This document shows, one piece after another, positions 1 through 9,700 of a stretch of DNA of 64,000 bases. How positions within the stretch are numbered: the first letter of the stretch is position 1; every line of letters starts with the position of its first letter. Both the position numbers and the translations under genes were made by a program. This stretch comes from Hymenobacter norwichensis DSM 15439 (lineage in GTDB: Bacteria; Bacteroidota; Bacteroidia; Cytophagales; Hymenobacteraceae). The notes below the pieces were generated by a model that worked only from the letters and a program-made list of their open reading frames with translations, had not been told where the DNA came from and did not search any database. The DNA lies in NCBI RefSeq assembly GCF_000420705.1, contig NZ_ATVL01000012.1, forward strand, positions 272,003 to 336,002, in the 5' to 3' direction.

Positions 1-1
1 C

Positions 2-565
2 ATGATTCGTTTATCTATCTGCCTTAGCCTGCTGTTGGTTGCGATGGGAGCCTGCACCGAAACCACCAACCCCGCCGAAAAATCAGCCGCTATGCCCCCA
101 GCGGCGCCTGCTAACGCGCCTCGTACTACGCTGCAAACCGCCGCCTACGCCGGCGAATACAACTGGGGTGACACTACGAGGGAGCAGGCGGGCGGCACGC
201 TTCTGGTATATCCTGAGTCGGATTCGACGGTGCTGCTAGCGCTGGATGTGAGCAACGGGCCGCCTGCTTTTCACCTGGGGCAACTGTACCAGCGGGCCGT
301 AATACGCCAGGGCGTGGGGCACTGCGCATTCAAGGAAGAATACGACTCATTGGGCTGCCGCCTGCGCCTGGCTTTTTCCGCCGAAAAGGTGGTGGTAGAA
401 ACCGAGCGGGGCTATAGCGAATGTGGTTTCGGCCAAGGCGTATCGGCCGATGAAACGTACCGCCGCACTAGTTCGGTGGTGCCTCAGGATTTCATGAACA
501 GCGAGGGCGCTAAGGTCAGCTTCAAAACCACCTCACCCGAACAATACAACGCCGCGGGCCAATAA
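2..565 (+). CDS. Hypothetical lipoprotein
   Basis: A 187-residue protein that begins with a hydrophobic segment and a lipobox (VAMGAC, lipidated Cys near residue 18), so it is probably anchored in the inner or outer membrane facing the periplasm or surface. The part after the Cys is Ala/Pro/Thr rich up to about residue 45, typical of a lipoprotein linker. The rest contains a small globular domain with several Cys residues. I do not recognise the family. The start is one base from the edge of the window, but the intact signal peptide supports it. The next gene in the same direction also encodes a lipoprotein. Confidence 0.65.
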   Translation: MIRLSICLSLLLVAMGACTETTNPAEKSAAMPPAAPANAPRTTLQTAAYAGEYNWGDTTREQAGGTLLVYPESDSTVLLALDVSNGPPAFHLGQLYQRAVIRQGVGHCAFKEEYDSLGCRLRLAFSAEKVVVETERGYSECGFGQGVSADETYRRTSSVVPQDFMNSEGAKVSFKTTSPEQYNAAGQ

Positions 566-696
566 GCGCGGACTAGCTAGTAGTCCTGCCACATGCCTAA
601 CCCCAACAATACACGTACCCGCGCCTTCGCCGTCGTCACTAGTCAGTTTGGCGCTTTCCCTACATTCGCACCCGTATCCTTACGTTATTGCTGCCT

Positions 697-1416
697 ATGC
701 TTCGCTCTGTTACTGCTGCTGTTTTCACTGTACTGCTAGGGCTGAGTGCCTGCCAGTCTGGCCCCTCCGTCACCGCTCCGCGCCAGGTGCATAGCATGGG
801 CTACGGCCACGTTACGGTGTATCCCGACTATGCCGAACTGACGGTGGATGCCGCCTTCACGCGCCCCCGCCTCAAGGATGCCGTGGCCGAAGTGCAGCGG
901 GTAGTAGACCAGGTGCTGACCCTCTCGAAGCGCTACGCGCCGGGCCGCGACGATGTGCGCGTGAGCAGCACTTCCTCCAACAAGGAATTCACCTACGTGA
1001 AGGGCAAGGAAGTTTTTGCCGGCTTCAATTCCACCCAGTCGGTTACGGTGCGCATCAACGACCTGCGCCAACTCTCACCGTACCTGGAACAGTTGCTGGC
1101 CACGCCCATCAGCCGCATCAAGGACCTGAACTATGGCCATAGCCAGGCCGACAGCCTGCGCCACGAAGCCAGCGTGCTAGCTCTGGCCGATGCCGTGAAA
1201 GCCGCCGACAAAATGTGCGCTGCCCTGCACGTGAAGCGCGGCGAGGTGCTGGAAGCCAGGGACAATTCCAGCCCCGAAAGCAGTAATACCAACGGCTACC
1301 AACCCTCGGCCAATATTGAACTGTACAGCAAAAGCTTCGGCGGCCAGGGCTTCAAGATGAGCCCCGAGCTGCTGCGTTTCGATAGCCAATGCAGCTTGTC
1401 GTCGGCGCTGGAATAA
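697..1416 (+). CDS. SIMPL (DUF541) domain lipoprotein
   Basis: A 239-residue protein resembling the SIMPL/DUF541 family (periplasmic or outer-membrane proteins of poorly known function). The sequence shows a lipoprotein signal ending LSAC (Cys 19), then the family's typical opening in which a short strand (GYGHVTVYPDYAEL) leads into a helix (AVAEVQRVVDQVL) and a later region of the form SVTVRINDL. The ATG at 697 is preferred over a TTG three codons upstream because it gives a normal lipoprotein signal. It lies 131 bases after the previous lipoprotein gene. Function is not predicted beyond the family. Confidence 0.7.
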   Translation: MLRSVTAAVFTVLLGLSACQSGPSVTAPRQVHSMGYGHVTVYPDYAELTVDAAFTRPRLKDAVAEVQRVVDQVLTLSKRYAPGRDDVRVSSTSSNKEFTYVKGKEVFAGFNSTQSVTVRINDLRQLSPYLEQLLATPISRIKDLNYGHSQADSLRHEASVLALADAVKAADKMCAALHVKRGEVLEARDNSSPESSNTNGYQPSANIELYSKSFGGQGFKMSPELLRFDSQCSLSSALE

Positions 1417-1434
1417 ACTCGAATACGCGCTTGG

Positions 1435-1956
1435 TTAAGCTTTTTCATTCCAGAGTTTCGCCACTATTTCGGTGGTCGAATACTCAAAGTAATTTCCCTG
1501 GCTATCCTTATTTCGCTGAAACAGCTTGTGACTGTACGCCTTGAAGTTGAGCGCCAGAAGCTGGTGGAAATATCTGATAGAGAAAACCACCGTGTTGTAG
1601 AAGGCAGCCTGAAAACCGGTAGCAGTACTAGCGGGCTTTGTAAACCCCTGTGCTCTTTGCACTAACTCAGTTAATTCACTGAGCGTGATGTTAGTAACTT
1701 TTTGTGGGCTGGGTAGGCTGATGGCGAAGGCCAGGTTTTCTGCTCCGTCTTCTTCCCACCACTCCCACAGGTTAACGCCTGCCAAGTCTTTGCCGGTTAG
1801 CGTCTGTAGCTTGATCATCAGCTTGTCATTTTCGGCGTTGTCCTCGTCGCCATGTGCATCACAGAAAGCGGTGTAGTCCACAAGGGCTGCATAAACTTCG
1901 GGGTACAGCTGCTCGGCAACGTCGAATTGCGGCTCCAGTTCTTTTCGCAGTAGCAT
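1435..1956 (-). CDS. Hypothetical protein
   Basis: A 173-residue protein without a signal peptide, acidic in its N-terminal half (GDEDNAENDK, WEWWEEDGAEN) and probably cytoplasmic. I do not recognise a family. Composition and codon use resemble neighbouring genes and the frame is uninterrupted, so it is probably real. The ATG at 1956 is chosen over a TTG at 1965. It converges on the SIMPL gene with only 18 bases between the stop codons. Confidence 0.55.
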   Translation of the reverse strand: MLLRKELEPQFDVAEQLYPEVYAALVDYTAFCDAHGDEDNAENDKLMIKLQTLTGKDLAGVNLWEWWEEDGAENLAFAISLPSPQKVTNITLSELTELVQRAQGFTKPASTATGFQAAFYNTVVFSIRYFHQLLALNFKAYSHKLFQRNKDSQGNYFEYSTTEIVAKLWNEKA

Positions 1957-2011
1957 GGTTATCAAAGTCGTAGAATGGTGGTACTACCTGTCTGAGGTGT
2001 GGTGACCGGCG

Positions 2012-2260
2012 CTACCATTTATCTAGCCACTCCTTCGTGGTCGTAAATTACTCGGCCGTAACGATACCCGCATCCAGCAGTTGCTTGAGCTTGTGTAGCT
2101 GTTCGGCTGGATTAGTAGGGGCCGAGGCCGCTGGGGTTGCGGGCCACCTCACGCAAAGCTTTCAGCTTTTCCAGCTCCGCGAAGCTGAGGCCCGCCGAGG
2201 CTTGGGTGTCGGCCGTTGGGTCGGCTACGTAGCCGGTGCGCCGATAGGTATTTTCACAGC
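2012..2260 (-). pseudogene. Broken C-terminal fragment with a SHOCT-like end
   Basis: Minus-strand translation shows coding-like sequence split over two frames. One frame reads SFAELEKLKALREVARN and stops at 2112. The adjacent frame carries AEQLHKLKQLLDAGIVTAE, an in-frame TAA at 2048-2050, then FTTTKEWLDKW and a final stop at 2012. The pattern LKQLLDAGIVT-x-E-F matches the end of SHOCT (short C-terminal) domains, where the stop replaces a usual acidic residue. This is best explained as a decayed gene with one frameshift and one nonsense mutation. No start codon or upstream domain is present, so the original protein is unknown. Confidence 0.45.
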
Positions 2261-2271
2261 AGCGGCAAGGT

Positions 2272-2299
2272 ATACTCCGAAAATTTATTTTCGGAGTAT
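2272..2299. repeat. 12-bp perfect inverted repeat in gene debris
   Basis: The arms ATACTCCGAAAA and TTTTCGGAGTAT are separated by TTTA. The repeat lies exactly between a minus-strand gene remnant and a plus-strand one. It could be a hairpin or a recombination junction; there is no evidence to choose. Confidence 0.6.
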
Positions 2300-2380
2300 C
2301 TGCTCACAGCCTACCTCAAGCAGCAGGCTGACCCCAAAACGTCAATCACCCGCTACAACGGTAAGCCAGCCGTTAAATAG
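2291..2380 (+). pseudogene. Plus-strand C-terminal gene remnant
   Basis: Thirty codons beginning at the right arm of the inverted repeat read SEYLLTAYLKQQ and end KPAVK followed by TAG at 2378-2380. The amino-acid pattern looks coding, but there is no start codon or upstream domain. Family unknown. It is probably the surviving tail of a gene deleted during rearrangement. Confidence 0.3.
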
Positions 2381-2501
2381 CACGCGCATTTGCCTACATA
2401 CACACAGCCCCGTGCGGCCTTGCCCAGAACAACAAATCCGGATAAAGCGGCACGGGAGCTGCGTGGTGTTATTGCCAGAAAAGGCCCTGATTATTGGGAT
2501 G

Positions 2502-5213
2502 TTACTCTTCTTCGGCCGCTACGATGGAGGGGCCTTCGGGCAGGTTGAGCAGCGGACCTAACAGCAGGGCGTTGGTGAAGAGGCGGTCCGTGCCGTGCCA
2601 GTAGTGCCGGAAGTTGGGATTGTCGGCGAAGAGGATAACCCGGCCGGTGCCCGCTTTGCTGACCACCACAGCCGCCGAATTGCTGATTTGCCGCAGGTTG
2701 GCTTTCGACACGTAGCCACTTACCAACGGCGTAGGCGTGTACTGCACCACCGTGGCGTAGGGGTTGCGACTAGGGCGTAGGAAGGTGGTGCCGTTGCGGA
2801 AGATGAACAGCTGCCGACTGGCCAACCCGAACCCAATTGGGTTGGTGGGGTCCACGGTGGCTTTGTAGATTGAACCGGCAATAGCGCGGGTACCTTCCTG
2901 CTCCTGCTCCACGAAGTCGACGCGCTTGGCGAAGGGCAATTCGCTTTTCTTGGGGCGTTGAGTGGCCTTCGGGGTGGGTGGGGTGGCTTCGGCTACGGCC
3001 ACGGCAAAAGCCGTGGTGTCGGCCCAGCCGCCGTTGGCCGGAATTAGGAGTTTCTCCTTCACGATGCCCTGCTTGATGGCCCACTCCGAGGCGTTCTTGA
3101 GCGTGATGAGTGTGCCACCGTCCGTCACCCAGCGCCGGATTTTATCAACGGCAGCTTTGTCTAGGGCCGCATAGCTACCGCCCACCAGCACCAAGCTGCT
3201 GTAGCGGCTCAGCGGGGCGCGGCCCACGTTGCTTAGCTCGATGCGGCTCAATGGTAAACCCAAATGCTGGCTGGCCACGAACCACGCTTCGCCCACTTCG
3301 GCTACGTTGGTACCGGCACCAACCAGCAATGCCGCTTTCACTTCCGGCACGGCACGTACATTATTGGACCCCAAATCAATACCGCCTACGCTGAAGCCGG
3401 TGTTCACGCTGGTAAACGTCACTTGCGCCTGCCGGCTCACCCGGCTCACAATCTGAAACACCGAATCGGCGGGCAGCTTTTGCGTGGCCACCGGTACCAC
3501 CAAGGAGCCGTACCCAAAGTCGATGGGCTGGGCAGTGGTACCGGCACGGAAGGGTTTGAAGGCGGTTTTCACGATGATTCCAGCTTGCTGCAACGCCACC
3601 AAGGCTTTCGGCGCGTTATAGTTGGACCAAGGCAGCAAGTAAGCATAGCTGCTGGCGCCGCCATTGACGGTGCCGGCCAAGGTTTTTGCGGCCGTTACGG
3701 GCGTGCCCTGCACGAGGCTAGTGTTTTTCTGCTTGGACAGCGGCAGCCCGTAGGCCTGGGCCTGGCTCCAACCGGTTACGTCGTAGAAGATACTATCATG
3801 GAAGGCGGTAACCTCCTCGAATAACGAGTGCACAATGCGGTACTGAGGCTGCGCGGCGGGCACCACGTAGGCCTTACCCTGCTCGAAAGTCTGCTTGTCG
3901 AGCGTTACCGTTTTGCCGAGTTCGTGCACCCGAATCTTGTGTTGCAGCAGCAGTTCCACGAACCGGTTAGTAAGCGTAGGGTCCTGGGCGTTGCCGAACA
4001 CGTAGGCTTTGGTCGGGAACTTGCCCGCTGCCGTTAGGGCCGAGCTGAAAAACTCGCGCTGGTGGCGTAGGTACAGTTCCCGCTCCTCCACCGCTCCGCG
4101 CACGGTAGCCAAGCCGGTGGCCACGTGGTTGCGAATGGTGAACGGGAACTTCACCACGCCGTTGCCGCCTTCCTGCGCTATTCCGCGAGAGCTGCCCACC
4201 TCAAACGTCACGCCCACGCCCCCCTGAAAATCGGGATACGTAGAGCCGTAAATAGGCGACAGATTATCGAACTGCTCTTTGGTCCAGTACAACGCGCCAA
4301 GCTGGTCGAGGGCCTGGGCGTGGTATTTGGCCAGGTGCACGTTCAGCACTTCGTAGGTGGCCCTTGGAATGAGGTCGTTTTCGGTGCTCAGCGGCTTGGT
4401 AGGCTCGAAATAGTAGGTGCTGCTGGTGCCCATTTCGTGAAAATCAATCATCACGTTGGGGTACCACTCGTGGAAGAACGCCATCCGGGCCCGGCTTTCC
4501 GGCTGGGTCAGCGCCAGCCAGTCGCGGTTGAGGTCGGTGTAGAAGTGGTTGGTACGGCCATTGGGCCAAGCTTCATTGTGCTCCCGGTCCAGCGGATCGG
4601 TTACTGGGGGCCACGACTTGTTCTGATCGAACCAATGGGAAGCCCGGTCGCGCCCATCAGGGTTTTCCAGCGGGTCGATGGTAATAACCGCTTGGTCGAG
4701 CCACTGCTTGGTTTCGGGCGCGGTGGATGCCGTGAGGTAATAGGCCGTGAGCAGCGCAGCTTCCGAGCTAGAGCTTTCGTTGCCGTGCACCCCGTAGTTC
4801 AGGCTAATCACCACCGGCAGCTTACCATAATCGGGCGCCGGCAGCGACGGGTCTACCAAGCCTTTGCGCTCGGCTTGCAGCTTGGTTAAGTTCTGCTGGT
4901 GCTCTACCGACGTAATGGTGGCTACCACTTGGGGCCGCTCCTCAAATGTCTTACCCAGCACCCGCAAACTCACTTTATCCGACACCCGGTCCAACTCGCG
5001 CAGGTAGGCTACAATCTGGTCGGTGCGGGTGTAGTGCGAGCCAATTGGGTAGCCCAAAAACTGCTCGGGGGTAGGAATGGCCGGATCGAAGGAGCCAGCC
5101 GACGCTTTAGGGAAGTAATAGGCAATGGAACCGGCAGTCTGGGCCGTGGCTGGCGCCAGCGTCAGGCCCAAGCCAAGCGCGAGAAGGGCAGCAGAGAAGT
5201 ATGGTTTTAACAT
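2502..5213 (-). CDS. Secreted M14 family zinc carboxypeptidase
   Basis: A 903-residue exported metallopeptidase. A signal peptide ends near residue 25 (PATAQ). The M14 zinc site is visible as H143-x-x-E146 in GVHGNES and H259 in IDFHEMG. The family's ENPDGRD segment (about 183-189) and LNRDW (about 228-232) are also present, and TFEVGSS further on probably holds the catalytic Glu. The C-terminal half (about 400-900) is an extension beyond the peptidase core and contains a glutamine-amidotransferase-like stretch (VLVGGSYAALDKAAV). It follows a SusC/SusD pair on the same strand, separated by a palindromic repeat. Context suggests peptide digestion, but co-transcription is unproven. Confidence 0.88.
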   Translation of the reverse strand: MLKPYFSAALLALGLGLTLAPATAQTAGSIAYYFPKASAGSFDPAIPTPEQFLGYPIGSHYTRTDQIVAYLRELDRVSDKVSLRVLGKTFEERPQVVATITSVEHQQNLTKLQAERKGLVDPSLPAPDYGKLPVVISLNYGVHGNESSSSEAALLTAYYLTASTAPETKQWLDQAVITIDPLENPDGRDRASHWFDQNKSWPPVTDPLDREHNEAWPNGRTNHFYTDLNRDWLALTQPESRARMAFFHEWYPNVMIDFHEMGTSSTYYFEPTKPLSTENDLIPRATYEVLNVHLAKYHAQALDQLGALYWTKEQFDNLSPIYGSTYPDFQGGVGVTFEVGSSRGIAQEGGNGVVKFPFTIRNHVATGLATVRGAVEERELYLRHQREFFSSALTAAGKFPTKAYVFGNAQDPTLTNRFVELLLQHKIRVHELGKTVTLDKQTFEQGKAYVVPAAQPQYRIVHSLFEEVTAFHDSIFYDVTGWSQAQAYGLPLSKQKNTSLVQGTPVTAAKTLAGTVNGGASSYAYLLPWSNYNAPKALVALQQAGIIVKTAFKPFRAGTTAQPIDFGYGSLVVPVATQKLPADSVFQIVSRVSRQAQVTFTSVNTGFSVGGIDLGSNNVRAVPEVKAALLVGAGTNVAEVGEAWFVASQHLGLPLSRIELSNVGRAPLSRYSSLVLVGGSYAALDKAAVDKIRRWVTDGGTLITLKNASEWAIKQGIVKEKLLIPANGGWADTTAFAVAVAEATPPTPKATQRPKKSELPFAKRVDFVEQEQEGTRAIAGSIYKATVDPTNPIGFGLASRQLFIFRNGTTFLRPSRNPYATVVQYTPTPLVSGYVSKANLRQISNSAAVVVSKAGTGRVILFADNPNFRHYWHGTDRLFTNALLLGPLLNLPEGPSIVAAEEE

Positions 5214-5278
5214 AAAAATGGAAGTCGAAGGACTGGCAAGTGTAAATGAAGAAGTTCTCTATATCGAAATTCGAGAGG

Positions 5279-5367
5279 CCGTCATGCTGAGCTTGCCGAA
5301 GCATCTCTCCCGAACAGTGTCATGGCAACGAAGCGGGAGAGATGCTTCGGCAAGCTCAGCATGACGG
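5279..5367. repeat. Palindromic intergenic repeat, GAAGCATCTC family (copy 1)
   Basis: Two perfect 34-bp arms (5279-5312 and 5334-5367) flank a 21-bp spacer. The core GCCGAAGCATCTC and the outer CCGTCATGC are shared with copies elsewhere in the window. It lies between the susD and M14 peptidase genes and would form a very stable hairpin in the transcript. There is no adjacent U-tract, so it is not a standard terminator. Confidence 0.9.
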
Positions 5368-5412
5368 TTACTGTGGTGGCTACAGGAAATTATTTCCTGA
5401 ACCCTTACTGGC

Positions 5413-6768
5413 TTAATAGCCCGGATTCTGCTCCAAGTCTGGGTCGGCTACCAAGTCGTTGAACGGAATCGGGAACAGCCAGCGGCGCTGATCCGTGACG
5501 CCGAGCACCGCGCCGGCCCGGCCGGTACGCACCAGGTTGAACCACCGGTCCGCCTCGAAGGCAAACTCGATGCGCCGCTCGTTTTCGATGGCTAAGAGCA
5601 AGGCTTCGGCGCTGGCGGCGGTGCTGGCGGGTACTCCGGCGCGGCTGCGCACGGCGTTCAAATCGGCTAGGGCGTCGGTGAGCTTGCCTTGTTTGGCGCG
5701 GGCTTCGGCCCGAATCAGGTACTGCTCGGCCAGGCGCAGCACATAGCTAGGGTCGTCGCGCTGGGCCGAACGGCTGTAGAGGTTGCCGTAGGTGGTGGAG
5801 GTGCCGGCAATGGTGGTGGTAGCCAGCAAAGCGGAGCGGTTGCCGCCCACCGCCGGGTCGTTGAGTTGCGTAATGGCGGCCGGCACCGGCTGGAAGTTGA
5901 ACTGGCCGCCCAGCGCGCTCGGGAACCAGTTGTTCCACATGCTGTTAGCGTCGGAGTTGCTGAAAGTCAGCTCGAAAATGGATTCCCGGCTCAGGAAGGG
6001 CGCCGTTGAAAAAGTGCGGTAGGGCGTCACCAAGCCGTAATTGGCGTTGCCAATTACCAGCGTAGCCGCCGCTTCGGCGTCCGTCCATTGCTGGCGGTAG
6101 AGGTGCAGGCGGGCGCGCAGGGCGCGGGTGGTGGCCTTCACGGCCCGGTTGCGGGTGGCGGCTTCGGGCAGCAGAGTTTCGGCCTCGTTCAAGTCGGCCA
6201 GCACTTGGTCGTAGGTTTGGGCGAGGGTGCTCCGGCGGATACCCTGGCCGTTTTCTTTGCCGCGGGTAGGCGTCAGCACCAGCGGTACGCCGCCCCAGCC
6301 CCGGCCCAAATCAAAATACACTAGGGCCCGCAGGAAGTAGGCTTCGCCCAGCAATTGGTTTTTTTCGGCGGCTGTTAGCAGCGGGTCATTCACGCCGGGC
6401 ACCGCCGCAATAACGTTGTTGGCCCCGTTAACGGCCTGGTACATCTGGGTCCAGGCTTCGGTAATCAGCACGTTGTCGGCACTGAGCTGGTTCTGGTCGA
6501 TTTGTAGGAACTGGTTGAGCGTGCCGTTGAAGCGCACGTCTTCGCCGGGCAAAAAGCCGAGCACCGGCCAGTTCAACTGGTAATAAGCCTGCACCCGGTC
6601 GTAGGCCCCAATGGTGGCCGAGCGCGCACTACCGGCATCGGTAATGGCACGGTCGGCGGGGAGTTGCTGCACGGGCGTAGGATCTAGCAGGTCGTTGCAA
6701 CCCGTTAAGCCGGTTGTAGCCGCAGCCACGCTGAACGCAAAAAGAAGGCGGTATAGGTTCTTATTCAT
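5413..6768 (-). CDS. SusD/RagB family nutrient-binding lipoprotein
   Basis: A 451-residue surface lipoprotein of the SusD/RagB family, which caps a partner SusC channel and binds the imported ligand. The signal peptide ends in a lipobox (GLTGC, Cys 24). The N-terminal domain contains the usual helical TPR-like region (AYFLRALVYFDLGRGWGGVPL near 140-165). The C-terminus carries the family hallmarks RIEFAFEADRWFNLVRTG and a final QNPGY. It starts 13 bases after the upstream susC stop, so the two are surely co-transcribed. The ligand cannot be read from sequence. Confidence 0.93.
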   Translation of the reverse strand: MNKNLYRLLFAFSVAAATTGLTGCNDLLDPTPVQQLPADRAITDAGSARSATIGAYDRVQAYYQLNWPVLGFLPGEDVRFNGTLNQFLQIDQNQLSADNVLITEAWTQMYQAVNGANNVIAAVPGVNDPLLTAAEKNQLLGEAYFLRALVYFDLGRGWGGVPLVLTPTRGKENGQGIRRSTLAQTYDQVLADLNEAETLLPEAATRNRAVKATTRALRARLHLYRQQWTDAEAAATLVIGNANYGLVTPYRTFSTAPFLSRESIFELTFSNSDANSMWNNWFPSALGGQFNFQPVPAAITQLNDPAVGGNRSALLATTTIAGTSTTYGNLYSRSAQRDDPSYVLRLAEQYLIRAEARAKQGKLTDALADLNAVRSRAGVPASTAASAEALLLAIENERRIEFAFEADRWFNLVRTGRAGAVLGVTDQRRWLFPIPFNDLVADPDLEQNPGY

Positions 6769-6781
6769 CTTAGATAAAGGC

Positions 6782-9700
6782 TTAGAATCCGACCGTTACG
6801 CCCACCTGGAAAGTGCGGGGCTGGGGCACCGTGGCCCAGTCGATGTTTTTGCTGTTTTGCACCCCACTCTGCGAGTTGATTTCCGGGTCGAGGCCAGAGT
6901 AGGGCGTGATGGTGAAGAGGTTGGCAGCCTGCACGTACACTCGTAGCGAGTTCAAATGCGCCCGGCCCACCACTTCCTTGGGCACCGTGTAGCCCAGCGT
7001 GAGGGTGCGCAACCGCAGAAACGAGCCATCTTCCAGGTACCGGTCGCTCAGGTTCTGCACCACGCCGCCGTAGTTGTTGCTGGCCGCGTTGGTGGTCAGG
7101 CGCGGCACGTCGGTGATGTCGCCGGGCTGCTGCCAACGGTCCAGCTGCTCGCGCAGGTAGCCGATGTTGCTTTGCGTACCGCCGTGCACCAGAAAGAAGC
7201 GGTTCATGTTCATGATTTTCGCGCCCTGCTCGAAGTTCAGCAGGAACCCAAAATCAAAGCCTTTGTAGCTCACCGAGTTGGTTACGCCCCCGAAGTAATC
7301 GGGCCAGGCATTGCCCACCAGCTTGCGGTCGGCCACCGATAGTTGCCCATCGCCATTCACGTCCTCATACTCGGCGTTGCCATTCTCGGGGTTCACGCCG
7401 GTTTGGTGGTAGAGCCAGAACGAGTACAGCGGCGCGCCTTCTTCCAGCCGGAAAATGTCGCGTGAGCCGGCCGTAATCGGGGCGGCCAGCTTCTCGATGC
7501 GGTTCACGTTGCGGGCCAGGTTGAAGGTGGTGCTCCACTGCACCGCGCCCTTAGGCAACCAGTTGGCGGTCAGCTGCACTTCCACGCCCTTGTTGCTCAC
7601 CGCGCCGTAGTTTTCCACTACCGAGGCAAAGCCGGTTTTGCGCGGCACCGGCACGTTCAGCAGCAAACCCGAGGTGGATTTGTCGTAGTAGTTCAGCTCC
7701 AGTTGCAGCCGGTTTTGCAGCACGGCCGCGTCCAAGCCCACGTTCCACTGCCTAGTCGATTCCCAGCTCAGGTTGGGGTTGGCGAGCTGCAACGGCGTGG
7801 TGCCCGGCAGGTCGAGGTAGTTGGCCCCGCCCTGCACCAGTCCCAGCGCCGCAAAGTCGCTGATGCCGGCCTGGTTGCCGGTTCTGCCCACGCTGACCCG
7901 CAGCTTCAGCTCCTGAAACACGTTCAGGTCTTTAACGAAATTCTCTTCGCCTAAGCGCCAGCCCAGCCCCACCGCCGGGAAGTAGCCCCAGCGCTGGTCG
8001 GCCCCGAAGCGCGAGGAAGCATCGGCCCGCACGCTAAAGTCGGCGGTGTAGCGCTGCTTGAAGCTGTAAGTTGCCTTCCCGAAATACGACAGCAACCCAG
8101 CCTCCGAGCGAGCCGACGAGCCCGTTTGGGTGGCCGCCGAGGCAATGCTGGTTAGCTCGTTGCTCGGGAACTGCTGGCCGAACAGAGAGGTGCGCTGGAA
8201 GGTGTTTTTCTGGATGGTATTGCCCACCAGTGCCTGCAACGAATGGGTTTCCCCGAAATCCACGCTGTAGTTCAGGGTCTGCTCGTTGAGCAAGGTGATG
8301 TCACGCGAGAGGTAGGAAGTGGCGGTGCCGCGCGGCTGCCCGGCCAGAATCAACGTGTTGTTGAAGTTGTTTTCGTACATCTCATTGAAGTCGATGCTCC
8401 AACTGCTGCGCAAGGTTAGGTTCTTGCGCAAACGGTACTCGCCGTACACGTTCGAGATGCCGCGGGTGCCCACCGCGTCGTTGTTGAGGTTGTCGATGAG
8501 GGCCTGGTGGTTGTCGAAGGAGCCATACTTGGCGTACGAGCCATCGGGGTTGTATACCGGCAGATTGGTGCGCGGATATAACGCCGAGTTGATGACGCCC
8601 ACCGGGTTGTTGTCGTTGCTGCTCACGTTGCGGTGCGTGCGCGTCAGGGCGGTGCTCGTTCCAATGCGCAGCTTGTCACTCACCGAGTTATCGAGGTTGA
8701 CGCGCAAGCTGAATCGGTCGAAATCAGTGGGTCGGGCAATGGCTTCCTGCTTGAAATAGCCTGCTCCGATATAGAACTGCGTTTTCTCGGAGCCCCCGGC
8801 CGCCGACAACTCGTAGCTCTGGGTTTGGGCCGTGCGGAACACGTCCTTCAGCCGGTCGTAGGTTTGCTGCTCTTCCGGCAGGCCACGACCACCCGACGCT
8901 ACCGAGCGGTACGGCAGCAACGCCGGGTTGCCGCCGTCATTCAGAAACCGCTCGTTTTCCAGCGTTGCCAGCTCCGAACCAGTTACCAAATCAAACTCTT
9001 TGGGCGCTTTCGAAACGGCGTGGTAAGTGTTGAAGGTGATGCGGGTTTTGTCGCCAGATTTGCCGCGCTTGGTCCGAATCAGCACCACCCCGTTGGCGCC
9101 GCGCGAGCCGTAAATGGCCGTAGCATTGGCGTCCTTTAGGATTTCCATGCTCTCGATATCCTGCGGGTTCAAATCGGCCAGCGGATTGGACGCCACTTGG
9201 TTGCCGAGGCCCGTTGCAATCAGGTTGCTGTTGTTGATAAACACCCCATCCACCACGTACAGCGGGTCGTTGCTGGCATTCACGGAGTTGCTGCCCCGGA
9301 TGCGGATAAACACGCCCCCGCCCGGCACGCCCGAGTTGGCCGATACCTGCACGCCCGGCGCTTTGCCCTGCAAGAGTTGGTCGGGGCTGGCCGCCGGAAT
9401 GTCGCGCAAGTCGTCGCCCTTCACCGAGCTAATGGCGCTGGTCAGGGTTTTGCGGTTCTGCTCGCTGTAACCCGTCACTACCACTTCCGAGAGCTGCTTC
9501 ACGTCGGATTTCAACGCAACGCTCACGGTGCCCGACGTGGCAGTTGCCGTCTGGCTTACGTAGCCCACGGCGCTAATTACCAACGTGTTATTGCCCGCCG
9601 GTAGGTTCAGCGTGAACTGGCCGTTGGAGTCCGAAGAAGCGCCTACCGTGGTGCCTTTCACTACCACCGTAACACCTGGCAATGGAGTGCGGTCGGCGGC

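Noticed and set aside
2037..2561. Plus-strand open frame of 174 codons
   Set aside because: Low-complexity, no recognisable pattern, overlaps the M14 gene end and better explained by remnants on both strands.
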